DNA of 64,000 nucleotides from Clostridia bacterium (lineage in GTDB: Bacteria > Bacillota > Clostridia > Lachnospirales > Lachnospiraceae). The position numbers and the translations under genes are program-made. Below the pieces are notes generated by a model. That model saw nothing but the letters and a program-made list of their open reading frames with translations, was not told the origin of the DNA and searched no databases. Below, in pieces: positions 16,966-25,581 of this stretch. Position 1 is the first letter of the stretch; every line of letters begins with the position of its first letter. The stretch is taken from the NCBI GenBank assembly GCA_910575725.1, contig CAJTFE010000009.1, positions 84,572 through 148,571 on the forward strand, written 5' to 3'.

Positions 16966-19032
16966 TTATGCACCAATATTTCCTACTGCCTGTATCTGAA
17001 TATTGTTGCTGATCTCATTGAAGGACAGCACATACACATTCGGATAAAACTGCTCGATCAAGTGATAGAAATGCTGCCGCACCACCTGGCTTGTGAGAAC
17101 GATTGGGTCCTGGGCAAGCTCCTGGAACTTCCGTATCTCGTCCCCAAGCTGCTGAATGATACTCTGCATCATATCTGGGCTCAATGCCAGATACATTCCC
17201 TGCTCTCCCTTGGTCAGACTGGTGATAATGCTCTTCTCCAGGTCGGCGCTTAAGGTAATCACACGCATCACGCCGCCATCGCAGAACTTCCGGGTAATCG
17301 TCCTCTTTAAAGAGGTCCGGATATTCTCGGTGATGGTATCCATATCCTTCACAGTCATAGCGGAATCCGCAATGGTTTCCATAATGGTCTCCATATCCTT
17401 GATGGGGATTCCCTCTCTTAACAGGTTCACCAGAATCTTCTGGAATACACCGTAAGAAATCACATTGGGGAATAATTCCTCCACAAGCTGGGGCGCATTC
17501 ATCTTCACATTGTCCACAAGCTGCACCACCTCCTGGCGGCTTAAGAGCTCGTGAGCATGCTTGCGCACCGTCTCCGACAAGTGGGTTAACATAACGGACA
17601 GGGGATCGATAACCGTGTAGCCATAGATCTCCGCCATCTCCTTTTTATCAATGCTGATCCATTTGCCGGGAATTCCGTAGGCCGGCTCAATGGTATCGAT
17701 ACCGTCAATCTCCTTGGTGGGATTCACAGGCTCTAAAGCCAGGTAGTAATCCACCAGAATCTCTCCCCTTGCCACTTCTTCGCCCTTAATCTTCACCACA
17801 TACTGGTTGGTGTTAAGGCTGGAGCTGTCTCTTAAACGGATGGAGGGAATCACAAGGCCCATTTCCTGGGCGTACTGCCGGCGGAAGATCACGATTCGGT
17901 TAATCATCTTACCGCCGCTTGACTCATCCACCAGAGGAATCAGGCTGTAGCCAAATTCCATCTCAATGGCCTCCACTCCAATAAGGGAGTAAACATTGTT
18001 GATATCCTTGAAGTACTCCTCCTCGCTGACCGGCTGTCCCTCTCCGGGAAGAAGCTGCTCCGCTTCCGCCTCAGCCGCCATGGTTCCAAGCTCATCCATC
18101 CGCTTGCTCAGCTGCCAGCCGCCTGCCAAAAGACCGCCGCCCAGCACAATCATCTGGAACTTAGGCATACCAGGTACTACAGCCAGCACCAGCATGGCAA
18201 CGCCGCCTGCCATAATCGAAAAGGGCTGCGCCATAAACTGCTTGGAAACGTCGTCGTTCAAGCTTCCCTCCGACACGGATCTGGTTACAATCATACCCGT
18301 TGCCGTAGAAATCAGCAAGGCCGGAATCTGGGATACCAGGCCGTCGCCCACCGTAGCGATGGAGTAGACGGACAGCACCTCGCCAAAGCTCATGCCGCCC
18401 TGGACAAGACCGATAAGTATGCCTCCCACAAAGTTGACCAGCGTCATAATGAGAGACATAATGGAATCGCCCTTTACAATCTTCGTAGCACCGTCCATAG
18501 CGCCATAGAAGTCGGCTTCCTTCTGAATCTTGTTCCGGCGCATCTTAGCTTCCTGCTCATTGATAAGGCCGGAGCTTAAGTCTGCGTCAATGGCCATCTG
18601 CTTACCGGGCATAGCGTCCAAGGTGAATCGTGCAGCAACCTCGGCCACACGCTCGGCGCCCTTGGTGATAACGATAAACTGCACCAATACGATGATTATG
18701 TAGATGATAAATCCGATAACAACATTTCCCTGCAGTACAAAATCACCGAAGGACTGTATCACCTGTCCGGACTGTCCCTGATTGCTCAAAATATTTCTCG
18801 TGGAAGAAACATTGAGGGCCAGGCGGAACAGCGTTGTAATCAGCAGCAGGGACGGGAAAATGGAGAATTCCAGCGCCTCCTTGATATTCATGCTGATCAG
18901 CAGAATAATGATAGCCAGGGATATATTCAATATAATCATTACGTCCATTAAAAACGGACTTAATGGAACAATCAAAAGCAGTACGATGGCTACAACCGCC
19001 AGCGAAACTGCGCTATAGAGAAATTTTTTCAT
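16966..19032 (-). CDS. flhA: Flagellar export gate protein FlhA
   Basis: A 688-residue protein: eight or so membrane segments in the first 330 residues, then a soluble cytoplasmic domain. Seen are the FHIPEP-type region (RFTLDAMPGKQMAIDADL around residues 140-160), IQEADFYGAMDGA-like segment, and the C-terminal export-cargo-binding domain with IDPLSVMLTHLSETVRKHAHELLSRQEV. FlhA uses the proton gradient to drive flagellar export with FlhB, FliP, FliQ and FliR, whose genes lie immediately upstream. Length is standard. Confidence 0.96.
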   Translation of the reverse strand: MKKFLYSAVSLAVVAIVLLLIVPLSPFLMDVMIILNISLAIIILLISMNIKEALEFSIFPSLLLITTLFRLALNVSSTRNILSNQGQSGQVIQSFGDFVLQGNVVIGFIIYIIIVLVQFIVITKGAERVAEVAARFTLDAMPGKQMAIDADLSSGLINEQEAKMRRNKIQKEADFYGAMDGATKIVKGDSIMSLIMTLVNFVGGILIGLVQGGMSFGEVLSVYSIATVGDGLVSQIPALLISTATGMIVTRSVSEGSLNDDVSKQFMAQPFSIMAGGVAMLVLAVVPGMPKFQMIVLGGGLLAGGWQLSKRMDELGTMAAEAEAEQLLPGEGQPVSEEEYFKDINNVYSLIGVEAIEMEFGYSLIPLVDESSGGKMINRIVIFRRQYAQEMGLVIPSIRLRDSSSLNTNQYVVKIKGEEVARGEILVDYYLALEPVNPTKEIDGIDTIEPAYGIPGKWISIDKKEMAEIYGYTVIDPLSVMLTHLSETVRKHAHELLSRQEVVQLVDNVKMNAPQLVEELFPNVISYGVFQKILVNLLREGIPIKDMETIMETIADSAMTVKDMDTITENIRTSLKRTITRKFCDGGVMRVITLSADLEKSIITSLTKGEQGMYLALSPDMMQSIIQQLGDEIRKFQELAQDPIVLTSQVVRQHFYHLIEQFYPNVYVLSFNEISNNIQIQAVGNIGA

Positions 19033-19040
19033 ATCCTATC

Positions 19041-20102
19041 CTACACCAGTTTCTTGTTCTTGAGTTTGTATACCTGAACCAGAATCTCCGCTACCACTCC
19101 GTAGTATTCTCCTGGTATCTCGGCATTCAAGGGAGTGCTTGCATAGATTCCTCTTGCCAGAGGCTTATTCTCAATCACCGACACATCATGTTCCTCCCCC
19201 ACCTTTACAATCCGCAGAGCCAGTTCATCCTGCCCCTTGGCAATCAGGTGAGGCGCGTTGTCTTTATTGGGATCATATTTTAAAGCCACCGCATAGTGGG
19301 TCGGGTTTCGGATAATTACGTCCGCCTGCGGAACCGCCTGCATCATACGGGAACGCGCTCTCTGACGCTGCATATCCCGAATCTTTCCTTTGATCTCGGG
19401 ATTTCCTTCCATCTGCTTATACTCCTCTTTTACCTCGTCCTTAGACATTTTAAGCTTTTTTTCATAGGACCACCACTGGTAAAAATAGTCAAGCGCCGCA
19501 ACCGCCGCAAAATACATACAGACCTGGAGCACCATGGAAATGATTTTTTTCAGCACATAGATGGTAGAAAGGCTTAGATCCATGTACATGGTATTGATGA
19601 GACGGAACAATTCCCCTTTCAGCATATTGTAGAGAATCACCCCTAAAAGGATAATCTTTACAATTCCCTTTAAAAGCTCCACCAGGCTTTTCATGGAAAA
19701 CATATTCTTAATACCGTTTAAAGGGTTCAAATTGCTGAACTTCGGCTTAAATGACTTGGAAGCAAAGAGAAACCGCGTCTGAATGCCTGAGGAAAGAATC
19801 GCTAAGGCACAGGCAATCAGAAGAATCGGCAGTGCGCCTTTCAGCACCACCATCCCGGCCTCAAACCCAAGCTTCGGCACATCTCCCTGACCCAGCTCCG
19901 TGATCACGCCTGCGTAAGCGATAAACCGCACCAGGCAGTCTCGCAGCGTCCGGTAAATCATAGGAAATAAAAGCTGCAGACAGCAAAAGCTTCCAAGGAG
20001 AGAAACCACGGTAATGATATCCTTACTTTGAAATACATTACCTTCCTTCCGTTGGTCCCGTCGCTTTTTCGGTGTGGCTTTTTCTGTCTTTTCACCTGCC
20101 AC
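19041..20102 (-). CDS. flhB: Flagellar export switch protein FlhB
   Basis: A 353-residue export-gate protein with four membrane segments (about 30-210) and a cytoplasmic domain. The self-cleavage site NPTH is intact at 266-269, within VIIRNPTHYAVALKYD. Cleavage there and contact with FliK switch export from hook to filament proteins. A second, isolated copy of only the C-terminal domain is encoded at 50430-50795 and aligns from AVALKYD onward. Upstream lies a small hairpin (20163-20179) separating it from fliR. Confidence 0.96.
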   Translation of the reverse strand: MAGEKTEKATPKKRRDQRKEGNVFQSKDIITVVSLLGSFCCLQLLFPMIYRTLRDCLVRFIAYAGVITELGQGDVPKLGFEAGMVVLKGALPILLIACALAILSSGIQTRFLFASKSFKPKFSNLNPLNGIKNMFSMKSLVELLKGIVKIILLGVILYNMLKGELFRLINTMYMDLSLSTIYVLKKIISMVLQVCMYFAAVAALDYFYQWWSYEKKLKMSKDEVKEEYKQMEGNPEIKGKIRDMQRQRARSRMMQAVPQADVIIRNPTHYAVALKYDPNKDNAPHLIAKGQDELALRIVKVGEEHDVSVIENKPLARGIYASTPLNAEIPGEYYGVVAEILVQVYKLKNKKLV

Positions 20103-20162
20103 GGATCAATCACATCCTTCTTGTCAAAGCATATCCGGCTTTCTGCCGAATGAGACGTAAGC

Positions 20163-20179
20163 GCTGTCCGCCGGACAGC
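20163..20179. other. Intercistronic hairpin between fliR and flhB
   Basis: GCTGTCC (20163-20169) pairs perfectly with GGACAGC (20173-20179) over a GCC loop, in the 97-bp gap between fliR and flhB. There is no T-run, so it is more likely an mRNA processing or stability element than a terminator. Confidence 0.5.
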
Positions 20180-20199
20180 TTCTGCAAAACCTCTCCTTA

Positions 20200-20955
20200 T
20201 CAGAGGTAATTCAAAAACTCCTGCATGGTCATCAGCATCTGATGCATCAGATCCTCAAGCCAGGACTTCATGGGCGAAAGCAAAAACAAAAGCACCAGAA
20301 AGCCCACTGCAATCTTTATCTGAATATTGATTACAAACACATTCACCTGGGGGGCCATCTTCATCATAATGCCCACCGCCACCTCCACCAGAAACTCAAT
20401 GGCAATGATAGGAAAGGCAAAGCGGACTGCCAGCACCACGCAGCCCCGGAAGAGATCCAGAACTGCCAGGGCCAGGCCCTGGGTAAAGACCACTTCCCCG
20501 TAGGGAACCAATTCTCCGGATCGAAGAAGCATCCGGATCAGCACCAGATGACCGTCCACTGCAAAAAAAATCAATGTATAGAATATCTGGTACAAGTTGC
20601 CGCTCATAGCAATCTGAGCGTTTGTCTGGGGATCGTACACCATAGACATGGACAATCCCATATGAAAGTCAATGATACTTCCCGCATGGGTAATGACGAA
20701 AAAAAACAGCTCCATCACGTACCCTAGCACATATCCCACCAAAAACTCTTTTAAGAGGAAAAAGCCATAAAGAAATGAGGAAGCAAACTCATAAGAAAGT
20801 TCCGGCTCTTCCATGGTAGAATAAACCAGAAAGGTAAAGACCAGAACCATGGCTGCCTTCGCATTGTTCGGCACATTTCTTCTGCCAAAGAGGGGATTCA
20901 TAAAGATAAGGCCCGATATCCGCATGGCAATCATGGAAAACAGTACAATATCCAT
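20200..20955 (-). CDS. fliR: Flagellar export gate protein FliR
   Basis: A 251-residue, largely hydrophobic protein with about six membrane segments, matching FliR (for example MRISGLIFMNPLFGRRNVPNNAKA near the N-terminus and the C-terminal VNVFVINIQIKIAVGFLVLL). It forms the core export pore with FliP and FliQ. It starts 3 bases after the fliQ stop. Length is normal. Confidence 0.94.
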   Translation of the reverse strand: MDIVLFSMIAMRISGLIFMNPLFGRRNVPNNAKAAMVLVFTFLVYSTMEEPELSYEFASSFLYGFFLLKEFLVGYVLGYVMELFFFVITHAGSIIDFHMGLSMSMVYDPQTNAQIAMSGNLYQIFYTLIFFAVDGHLVLIRMLLRSGELVPYGEVVFTQGLALAVLDLFRGCVVLAVRFAFPIIAIEFLVEVAVGIMMKMAPQVNVFVINIQIKIAVGFLVLLFLLSPMKSWLEDLMHQMLMTMQEFLNYL

Positions 20956-20958
20956 AGG

Positions 20959-21225
20959 CTATCCTACCTGTATCAGACGGAACAGCCGGATGGTAAAATC
21001 CTGCAAAGTAGCAAGCATACTGCTTCCCGTAAACACCAGCACCAGTCCAATCACCAGAAGCTTCGGCACGAAAGTCAGCGTCTGCTCGTGAATCTGGGTG
21101 GCCGCCTGGATAATGGCAATCAGGATTCCGATAAGCATACTTAAGAGCAGAGGCGGACCGGCAAGCTGAACTACCATCATAAAAAACTCATACATCAAAT
21201 CGGACATTCCGCTGTTCGTTATCAT
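20959..21225 (-). CDS. fliQ: Flagellar export gate protein FliQ
   Basis: An 88-residue protein with two membrane segments, the usual size of FliQ. The loop region AATQIHEQTLTFVPKLL is the conserved family signature. It forms part of the export pore between FliP and FliR, in canonical gene order. Confidence 0.94.
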   Translation of the reverse strand: MITNSGMSDLMYEFFMMVVQLAGPPLLLSMLIGILIAIIQAATQIHEQTLTFVPKLLVIGLVLVFTGSSMLATLQDFTIRLFRLIQVG

Positions 21226-21246
21226 AGTCTGCTTTTCTTCGCCTCC

Positions 21247-21921
21247 TTAATTAAACCCGGTTACAATGCTGGAGAACAGCAACTGCCAGCCATCCACCGT
21301 CACAAACAACAAAAGCTTAAACGGCAGAGAAATCATCGCCGGCGGAAGCATCATCATACCCATAGACATCAGGGTACTGGAAACAATAATATCTATCAGG
21401 AGAAACGGTATATACAGCAGAAAGCCTGCCGTAAAGGCCCGTTTTAATTCCTCTGTCATAAAGGAGGGAATCACAACGGTAAGGGGCAGATCTACTGCCT
21501 CCTCCACAATCTCCTCATTCGCCATATCCATAAACAGGTTCAGCGTATCCTCTCCTGTATTTCGAAGCATAAACTCTTTTAAGGGCACCTGAGCCCGGGT
21601 CCACGCCTCTCTCTGTGTTATCTCCTCCCGGATATAGGGCTGATAGGCCGTCTCGTTGATCTCGTCAATCACGGGAGTCATAATATATAAGGTCAAAAAC
21701 AGCGCAATCCCCACCAACACCATGTTTGGGGGGCTCTGCTGAATTCCCATAGCATTTCTTAAAAAAGAAAGCATGATAATCGTCCTAAGAAAGGACGTAC
21801 ACATGATGAGAAGAGAGGGAAGCAGGGAAATCAGCGTGAGCATCAGCAGAAGCTCCAGAGTTGGAATCTGTTCTCCGTTGATATTCACAAGCGCGTCATT
21901 GGCAAATGTCTCATTTTCCAT
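21247..21921 (-). CDS. fliP: Flagellar export gate protein FliP
   Basis: A 224-residue membrane protein. It has the FliP signatures MCTSFLRTIIMLSFLRNAMGIQQSPPN and the C-terminal LLIDIIVSSTLMSMGMMMLPP and SLPFKLLLFV. The open frame runs 70 codons upstream through fliO sequence, but the ATG at 21919-21921 has AAGGAT before it and a plausible beginning (MENETFAND), so that is the start. This form has only a short N-terminal tail and no obvious cleavable signal peptide, unlike some FliP proteins; the ribosome site supports the choice. Confidence 0.93.
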   Translation of the reverse strand: MENETFANDALVNINGEQIPTLELLLMLTLISLLPSLLIMCTSFLRTIIMLSFLRNAMGIQQSPPNMVLVGIALFLTLYIMTPVIDEINETAYQPYIREEITQREAWTRAQVPLKEFMLRNTGEDTLNLFMDMANEEIVEEAVDLPLTVVIPSFMTEELKRAFTAGFLLYIPFLLIDIIVSSTLMSMGMMMLPPAMISLPFKLLLFVTVDGWQLLFSSIVTGFN

Positions 21922-21931
21922 AGCTGCATCC

Positions 21932-22273
21932 TTACTCCTCGTCCTTTTTCCGCCCGATCTTGGACAGAAGCCGGCCAAAATCCACCGTCTGTTCTCCGTC
22001 CTCTCCCCCAATGGGGATGAGCTCCTCCTCGGAAAGCTCCAGCAGCATGTCGATCCGCTCCGGGCCCACGCCCAGAAGCAGATAACGATCGCCTGCCTGA
22101 ACCACCGCCAGGGTACGATTCTGTCCCACAATCATCTGATCCAGCATACGCATATACCGGGATCTGCTGGTACGCACCATTCCTTTTCCCATATACTTAC
22201 TGCACAGATAACTGAGATAAATAATCACTGCTGCCATCAGAAAGGTTACGAATCCGGTAAAAACTCCTGGCAT
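21932..22273 (-). CDS. fliO: Flagellar export accessory protein FliO
   Basis: A 113-residue protein with one N-terminal membrane segment (about 5-25) followed by a basic stretch and a small soluble domain containing LDQMIVGQNRTLAVVQAGDRYLLLGVG, the pattern of FliO/FliZ proteins. FliO assists assembly of the FliP ring. The gene stops 10 bases before fliP, in the canonical fliY-fliO-fliP order. Confidence 0.85.
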   Translation of the reverse strand: MPGVFTGFVTFLMAAVIIYLSYLCSKYMGKGMVRTSRSRYMRMLDQMIVGQNRTLAVVQAGDRYLLLGVGPERIDMLLELSEEELIPIGGEDGEQTVDFGRLLSKIGRKKDEE

Positions 22274-22290
22274 AACTGTTCTGTCCTTCC

Positions 22291-23667
22291 TTACTCGAGG
22301 CTCAAGATATTGGGCTTCATGATCTCCGTAATACGGATACCGAAATTATCCTCCACTACCACCACATCACCCTTGGCGATACAGCGGCCGTTTACAAACA
22401 GATCCACCTGCTCGCCTGCAAGCTTATCAAGCACAATGAGAGATCCCTTGGTAAACTCTAAAATGTCTCTTACACGCTTCTGGGTTCTTCCAATCTCCAC
22501 GGAAATGTCAAGGGGCACACCCATGATCAGTTCCATGTTCTCCTCCTGCTCATCATCCAGTACCGTATCCTGGTGCAGATTCTTCTGTACCGTAGGCTGT
22601 ACGTTGATGGTCTTGGGCGCAGGAGCCTCCTTCTTCTGGGGCTGCTGCATAGTCATCATCTGCTGCATCATCTGCTGCATCATCTGCATCTGCATCTGCA
22701 TCATCTGAGCAACCTCAGGACTTGCCGCTGCCTGAACAGGCGCTGCTGCAGGTGCTGCCGGAACAGGTGCCGGCTGTACGGGCGCCGCTGCAGGCGCAGG
22801 GGCCGGGGCTGCCGGAGCCGGTGCAGGCGCTGGTTCTTCCGCAGCTCCGCCGCCGCTTAAGAGACGCTCAATCTCCTCCTGGGACAGTACTCCGCCGGAA
22901 GACGCAGGTGCAGGAGCCGGGGCTGCCGGAGTCGGTGCGGGCGCTGGTTCTTCCGCAGCTCCGCCGCCGTTTAAGAGACGCTCGATCTCCTCCTGGGACA
23001 GTACTCCGCCGGAGGACGCAGGTGCAGGAGCCGGAGCTGCCGGGGCTGGTTCCGGTGCTGGCGCAGCATCATAATCCTCAGGCAGAAAGCCCTTTACCAG
23101 ACTTTTCGCCAGATTCATAGGCATCACGTTAAAGAATTCGCTCTCTAACTTATCTGCAATCTTCAAAATAAAGGATACCACAACCCAGGGGCTGTCATCC
23201 GTAAAGTATTTCTCAATAAATTCCTGTTCATTCTTCAGCTCAAAGGAAACAGGTGTGGAAATATTCACCATTTTCCCGAAAAACTCCGAAAGCGCCGTGG
23301 CGGAGGCTCCCATCATCTGATTCATAACCTCACAGACCGCGCTGATGTTGATCTCGTCTAAGACAAAATCCTCATCCGACACCTCAAAGCCCATCATCAT
23401 CTCCACAATGACCTTCACATCGTGGCGCTTAAGAAGCATGACGTTGCTTCCCTCCAGACCGGCCACATAGGTAATCTCTACACCTACTGCGGGCTCGATC
23501 CGGCCCATCTCAAACTCTTCCTTGGTAACAACCTTTACCACAGGGGTTGTGATATCTACCCGGGTGCCCAAAAGATTTGAGATTGCGGTAGCGGATGATC
23601 CTAAGCTGATATTTAGTATTTCACCTATCGCATCGATTTCCAATGCGCTTAAAACCTCAGAACTCAT
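22291..23667 (-). CDS. fliY: C-ring protein FliY (FliN with CheC-type phosphatase), duplicated CheY-binding motifs
   Basis: A 458-residue fusion. Residues 1-195 form a CheC-like domain with both phosphatase sites intact (D12, E16, N19 and S109, E113, N116). Residues about 380-458 are the FliN/SpoA C-ring domain (DISVEIGRTQKRVRDIL). Between them lies a Pro/Ala-rich linker containing LSQEEIERLL twice (223-232 and 261-270), each followed by GGGAAEEPAPAP. This decapeptide matches the CheY-P binding motif at the FliM N-terminus (LSQSQIDALL in this genome). The N-terminal LSALEIDAIG (6-15) is a third, weaker version. A Met/Gln-rich stretch covers 321-342. FliY sits in the motor switch and removes phosphate from CheY. 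Linker length and the duplicated motif are unusual. Confidence 0.95.
   Translation of the reverse strand: MSSEVLSALEIDAIGEILNISLGSSATAISNLLGTRVDITTPVVKVVTKEEFEMGRIEPAVGVEITYVAGLEGSNVMLLKRHDVKVIVEMMMGFEVSDEDFVLDEINISAVCEVMNQMMGASATALSEFFGKMVNISTPVSFELKNEQEFIEKYFTDDSPWVVVSFILKIADKLESEFFNVMPMNLAKSLVKGFLPEDYDAAPAPEPAPAAPAPAPASSGGVLSQEEIERLLNGGGAAEEPAPAPTPAAPAPAPASSGGVLSQEEIERLLSGGGAAEEPAPAPAPAAPAPAPAAAPVQPAPVPAAPAAAPVQAAASPEVAQMMQMQMQMMQQMMQQMMTMQQPQKKEAPAPKTINVQPTVQKNLHQDTVLDDEQEENMELIMGVPLDISVEIGRTQKRVRDILEFTKGSLIVLDKLAGEQVDLFVNGRCIAKGDVVVVEDNFGIRITEIMKPNILSLE
22789..23016 (-). repeat. Two tandem 114-bp units within fliY
   Basis: Residues 218-255 and 256-293 of FliY are near-identical 38-residue units, encoded by 22903-23016 and 22789-22902. 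Each contains SSGGVLSQEEIERLL followed by a GGGAAEEPAPAP linker. The only visible protein differences are N/S after ERLL and T/A in the proline tail, so the duplication looks recent or maintained by gene conversion. Confidence 0.9.
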
Positions 23668-23708
23668 AATTTCCCTTCGCTCCTTTTGTGAATATTAGCC
23701 TTCACATG

Positions 23709-24155
23709 TTATTTTCCAATCTCCAGTGCCTTCTGGGCCATCAGCTTAATTGCATTGAAGGCCGTAATATTCGCCTCGTAGGATCGGGTTGCGGACATGC
23801 CGTCGATGGTCTCCTTCACCCAGTCCACATTGGGCATCTGAACATAACCGTCCTCGTCCGCATCCGGATGCTCCGGATTGTAAACCGGGATCAAATCTCT
23901 CTGGTCCTCCACAATCTCAGCCACCCGCACGCCGCCCCGGTTTCCGTTCTGAAGCTGGGACGCCTTTGCCAGATGGGAACGGAAAGAAGAATTGTCCCCA
24001 ATCTCCTGGAGCACTACCATCTTTCTCCGATACGGTTCTCCGGACTCTGTCCGTGTGGTCTCAATATTTGCGATATTCTCGGAAGCCACGTCAAGCCGCT
24101 TCCTCTGTGCCGTAAGACCGGAAGCACAGATGTTGAATGCACTCAAAAAAGACAT
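23709..24155 (-). CDS. flgC: Flagellar rod protein FlgC, displaced from the flgB-fliE site
   Basis: A 148-residue proximal rod protein starting MSFLSAFNICASGLTAQRKRLDVASENIAN, with the SENIAN rod motif, the EPYRRKMVVLQE segment and the C-terminal VKETIDGMSATRSYEANITAFNA that identify FlgC. In most Firmicutes the order is flgB-flgC-fliE, but here flgB (37376-37759) is followed directly by fliE and flgC lies about 13 kb further down, between cheY and fliY. Length is normal and the protein appears intact. It is needed with FlgB, FlgF and FlgG for the rod. Confidence 0.93.
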   Translation of the reverse strand: MSFLSAFNICASGLTAQRKRLDVASENIANIETTRTESGEPYRRKMVVLQEIGDNSSFRSHLAKASQLQNGNRGGVRVAEIVEDQRDLIPVYNPEHPDADEDGYVQMPNVDWVKETIDGMSATRSYEANITAFNAIKLMAQKALEIGK

Positions 24156-24164
24156 GGCGTCCTC

Positions 24165-24524
24165 CTAGGAAAGAATTTTTTCAGCTGTTGCCAGAATACG
24201 ATCCGGCTTAAAGGGCTTTACGATAAAGTCCTTGGCCCCTGACTTGATAGCCTCGATAACCATAGCCTCCTGGCCCATAGCGGAACACATTACAATGTTT
24301 GCATTGGGATGAGCCGCCTTAATCTCCTTGAGCGCCTCCAGGCCGTCCTTATTGGGCATGGTGATATCCATAAACACCAGATCCGGATTCTCTGCATTAA
24401 ACTTTTCTACAGCCTCTGCGCCGTCCTGTGCCTCAATCAGATCCGTATAGCCTGCCTTCGTGAGCGCGTCCTTCACCATCATCCGCATAAACGCAGCGTC
24501 GTCAACTAACATAATCTTTGCCAT
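24165..24524 (-). CDS. cheY: Chemotaxis response regulator CheY
   Basis: A 119-residue single receiver domain: acidic pair D8/D9, phospho-acceptor D53 in FMDITMPNKDG, S81 and K103 (FIVKPF). CheY-P binds FliM and, here probably, FliY, to control motor direction. Encoded between fliM and flgC. The short length with no output domain fits CheY. Confidence 0.95.
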   Translation of the reverse strand: MAKIMLVDDAAFMRMMVKDALTKAGYTDLIEAQDGAEAVEKFNAENPDLVFMDITMPNKDGLEALKEIKAAHPNANIVMCSAMGQEAMVIEAIKSGAKDFIVKPFKPDRILATAEKILS

Positions 24525-24568
24525 TTCTCATACCTCTTTCTTTTTCATAATCTTGTTGCGTGAGAGCC

Positions 24569-25564
24569 TTATTCTTCCTCCACGCGATCTTGGATTTTTA
24601 CCGCCATATTTTTATTATGAACACCCAACTGGCCCACAAACCACGGCTGGCCCGCTATATGGAGTGTAACATCGGAATCCTTGGGCTTATTCAGATTAAT
24701 CACATCGCCCACCTGGAAGTTGTATACATCATCCAGGCTCAGTCTTGCAATTCCAAGCTGTGCCATGACATCCAGCTCAGAATTGCGGATGCTGTCCAGA
24801 ATATCGTCTCTGTCGCTCTGACGGACGCCCGCATCATCCACATCTGCCAGATGCTTCGTCTTGTCAATAACTTCAAAGATATCTGACATCAAGGTTCCGG
24901 GAATACAGACATTTAAGACGCCGCTCAAGCCCTGCATCTTAATCTCAAGCATAATGATTACTACGGCCTCGTCCACGCTGACTCCCTGGTACATACTGGG
25001 GTTCTCCTCCAGACGATCGAACTCTACCTCCAGGCCCACGTTGCTGTTCCACACATCATGGTTGATATTCAGGAAATAGCGGATGATACGCTGATACAGC
25101 GCATACTCGATGTCCGTGTAGACATAGGACATAGGCACACTGTCTGTCCCCATTCCGCCGATCATCCGATCAATCATGGAAATCATAATCGTCGGTGTAA
25201 TATGTAAAAGCATGGGAACCTTCTGCACCTCTCCCTGGAGCTTTACCTTGGCAATGGTCAGCACGTCCGTATCGCTTAAAGCGTTGCCGAACTCGTAATA
25301 TCTCTGTTCCTCCACGCCGATGACCTCTACCTCGCTGGCCACCTTAAAAAGGCCGTTGATCTGAGAAGAAGCGATTCTGGCATAGTTGTCATAGATGGTC
25401 CGAAGCATCTTAAGCCTGTCTTTGGTATACTTCTTTGGGCTGTAGAAATCATATTTTTTGTATTTTATTTCTGGCTTTTCTTCTTTTTTCTCCTCCGCAC
25501 CGCCGCCGCTCTGCATAGAGTTCAGCAGTGCGTCAATCTGGCTTTGTGATAATACCTCTGCCAT
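24569..25564 (-). CDS. fliM: Flagellar motor switch protein FliM
   Basis: A 331-residue C-ring protein. Its N-terminus MAEVLSQSQIDALLNSM is the classic CheY-P binding motif, followed by a short linker, a CheC-like middle domain (about 45-235) and a C-terminal SpoA domain (about 245-325). The motif occurs twice more in the FliY linker. FliM joins FliG and FliY in the switch. It starts 18 bases after motB; fliL, usually between motB and fliM in related operons, is absent. Confidence 0.96.
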   Translation of the reverse strand: MAEVLSQSQIDALLNSMQSGGGAEEKKEEKPEIKYKKYDFYSPKKYTKDRLKMLRTIYDNYARIASSQINGLFKVASEVEVIGVEEQRYYEFGNALSDTDVLTIAKVKLQGEVQKVPMLLHITPTIMISMIDRMIGGMGTDSVPMSYVYTDIEYALYQRIIRYFLNINHDVWNSNVGLEVEFDRLEENPSMYQGVSVDEAVVIIMLEIKMQGLSGVLNVCIPGTLMSDIFEVIDKTKHLADVDDAGVRQSDRDDILDSIRNSELDVMAQLGIARLSLDDVYNFQVGDVINLNKPKDSDVTLHIAGQPWFVGQLGVHNKNMAVKIQDRVEEE

Positions 25565-25581
25565 CTTTTCCCCACCTTTGC

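Noticed and set aside
21922..22131. 70-codon N-terminal extension of FliP
   Set aside because: It overlaps fliO in another frame, is rich in Arg and Trp and unlike FliP; the start at 21921 has a ribosome site.
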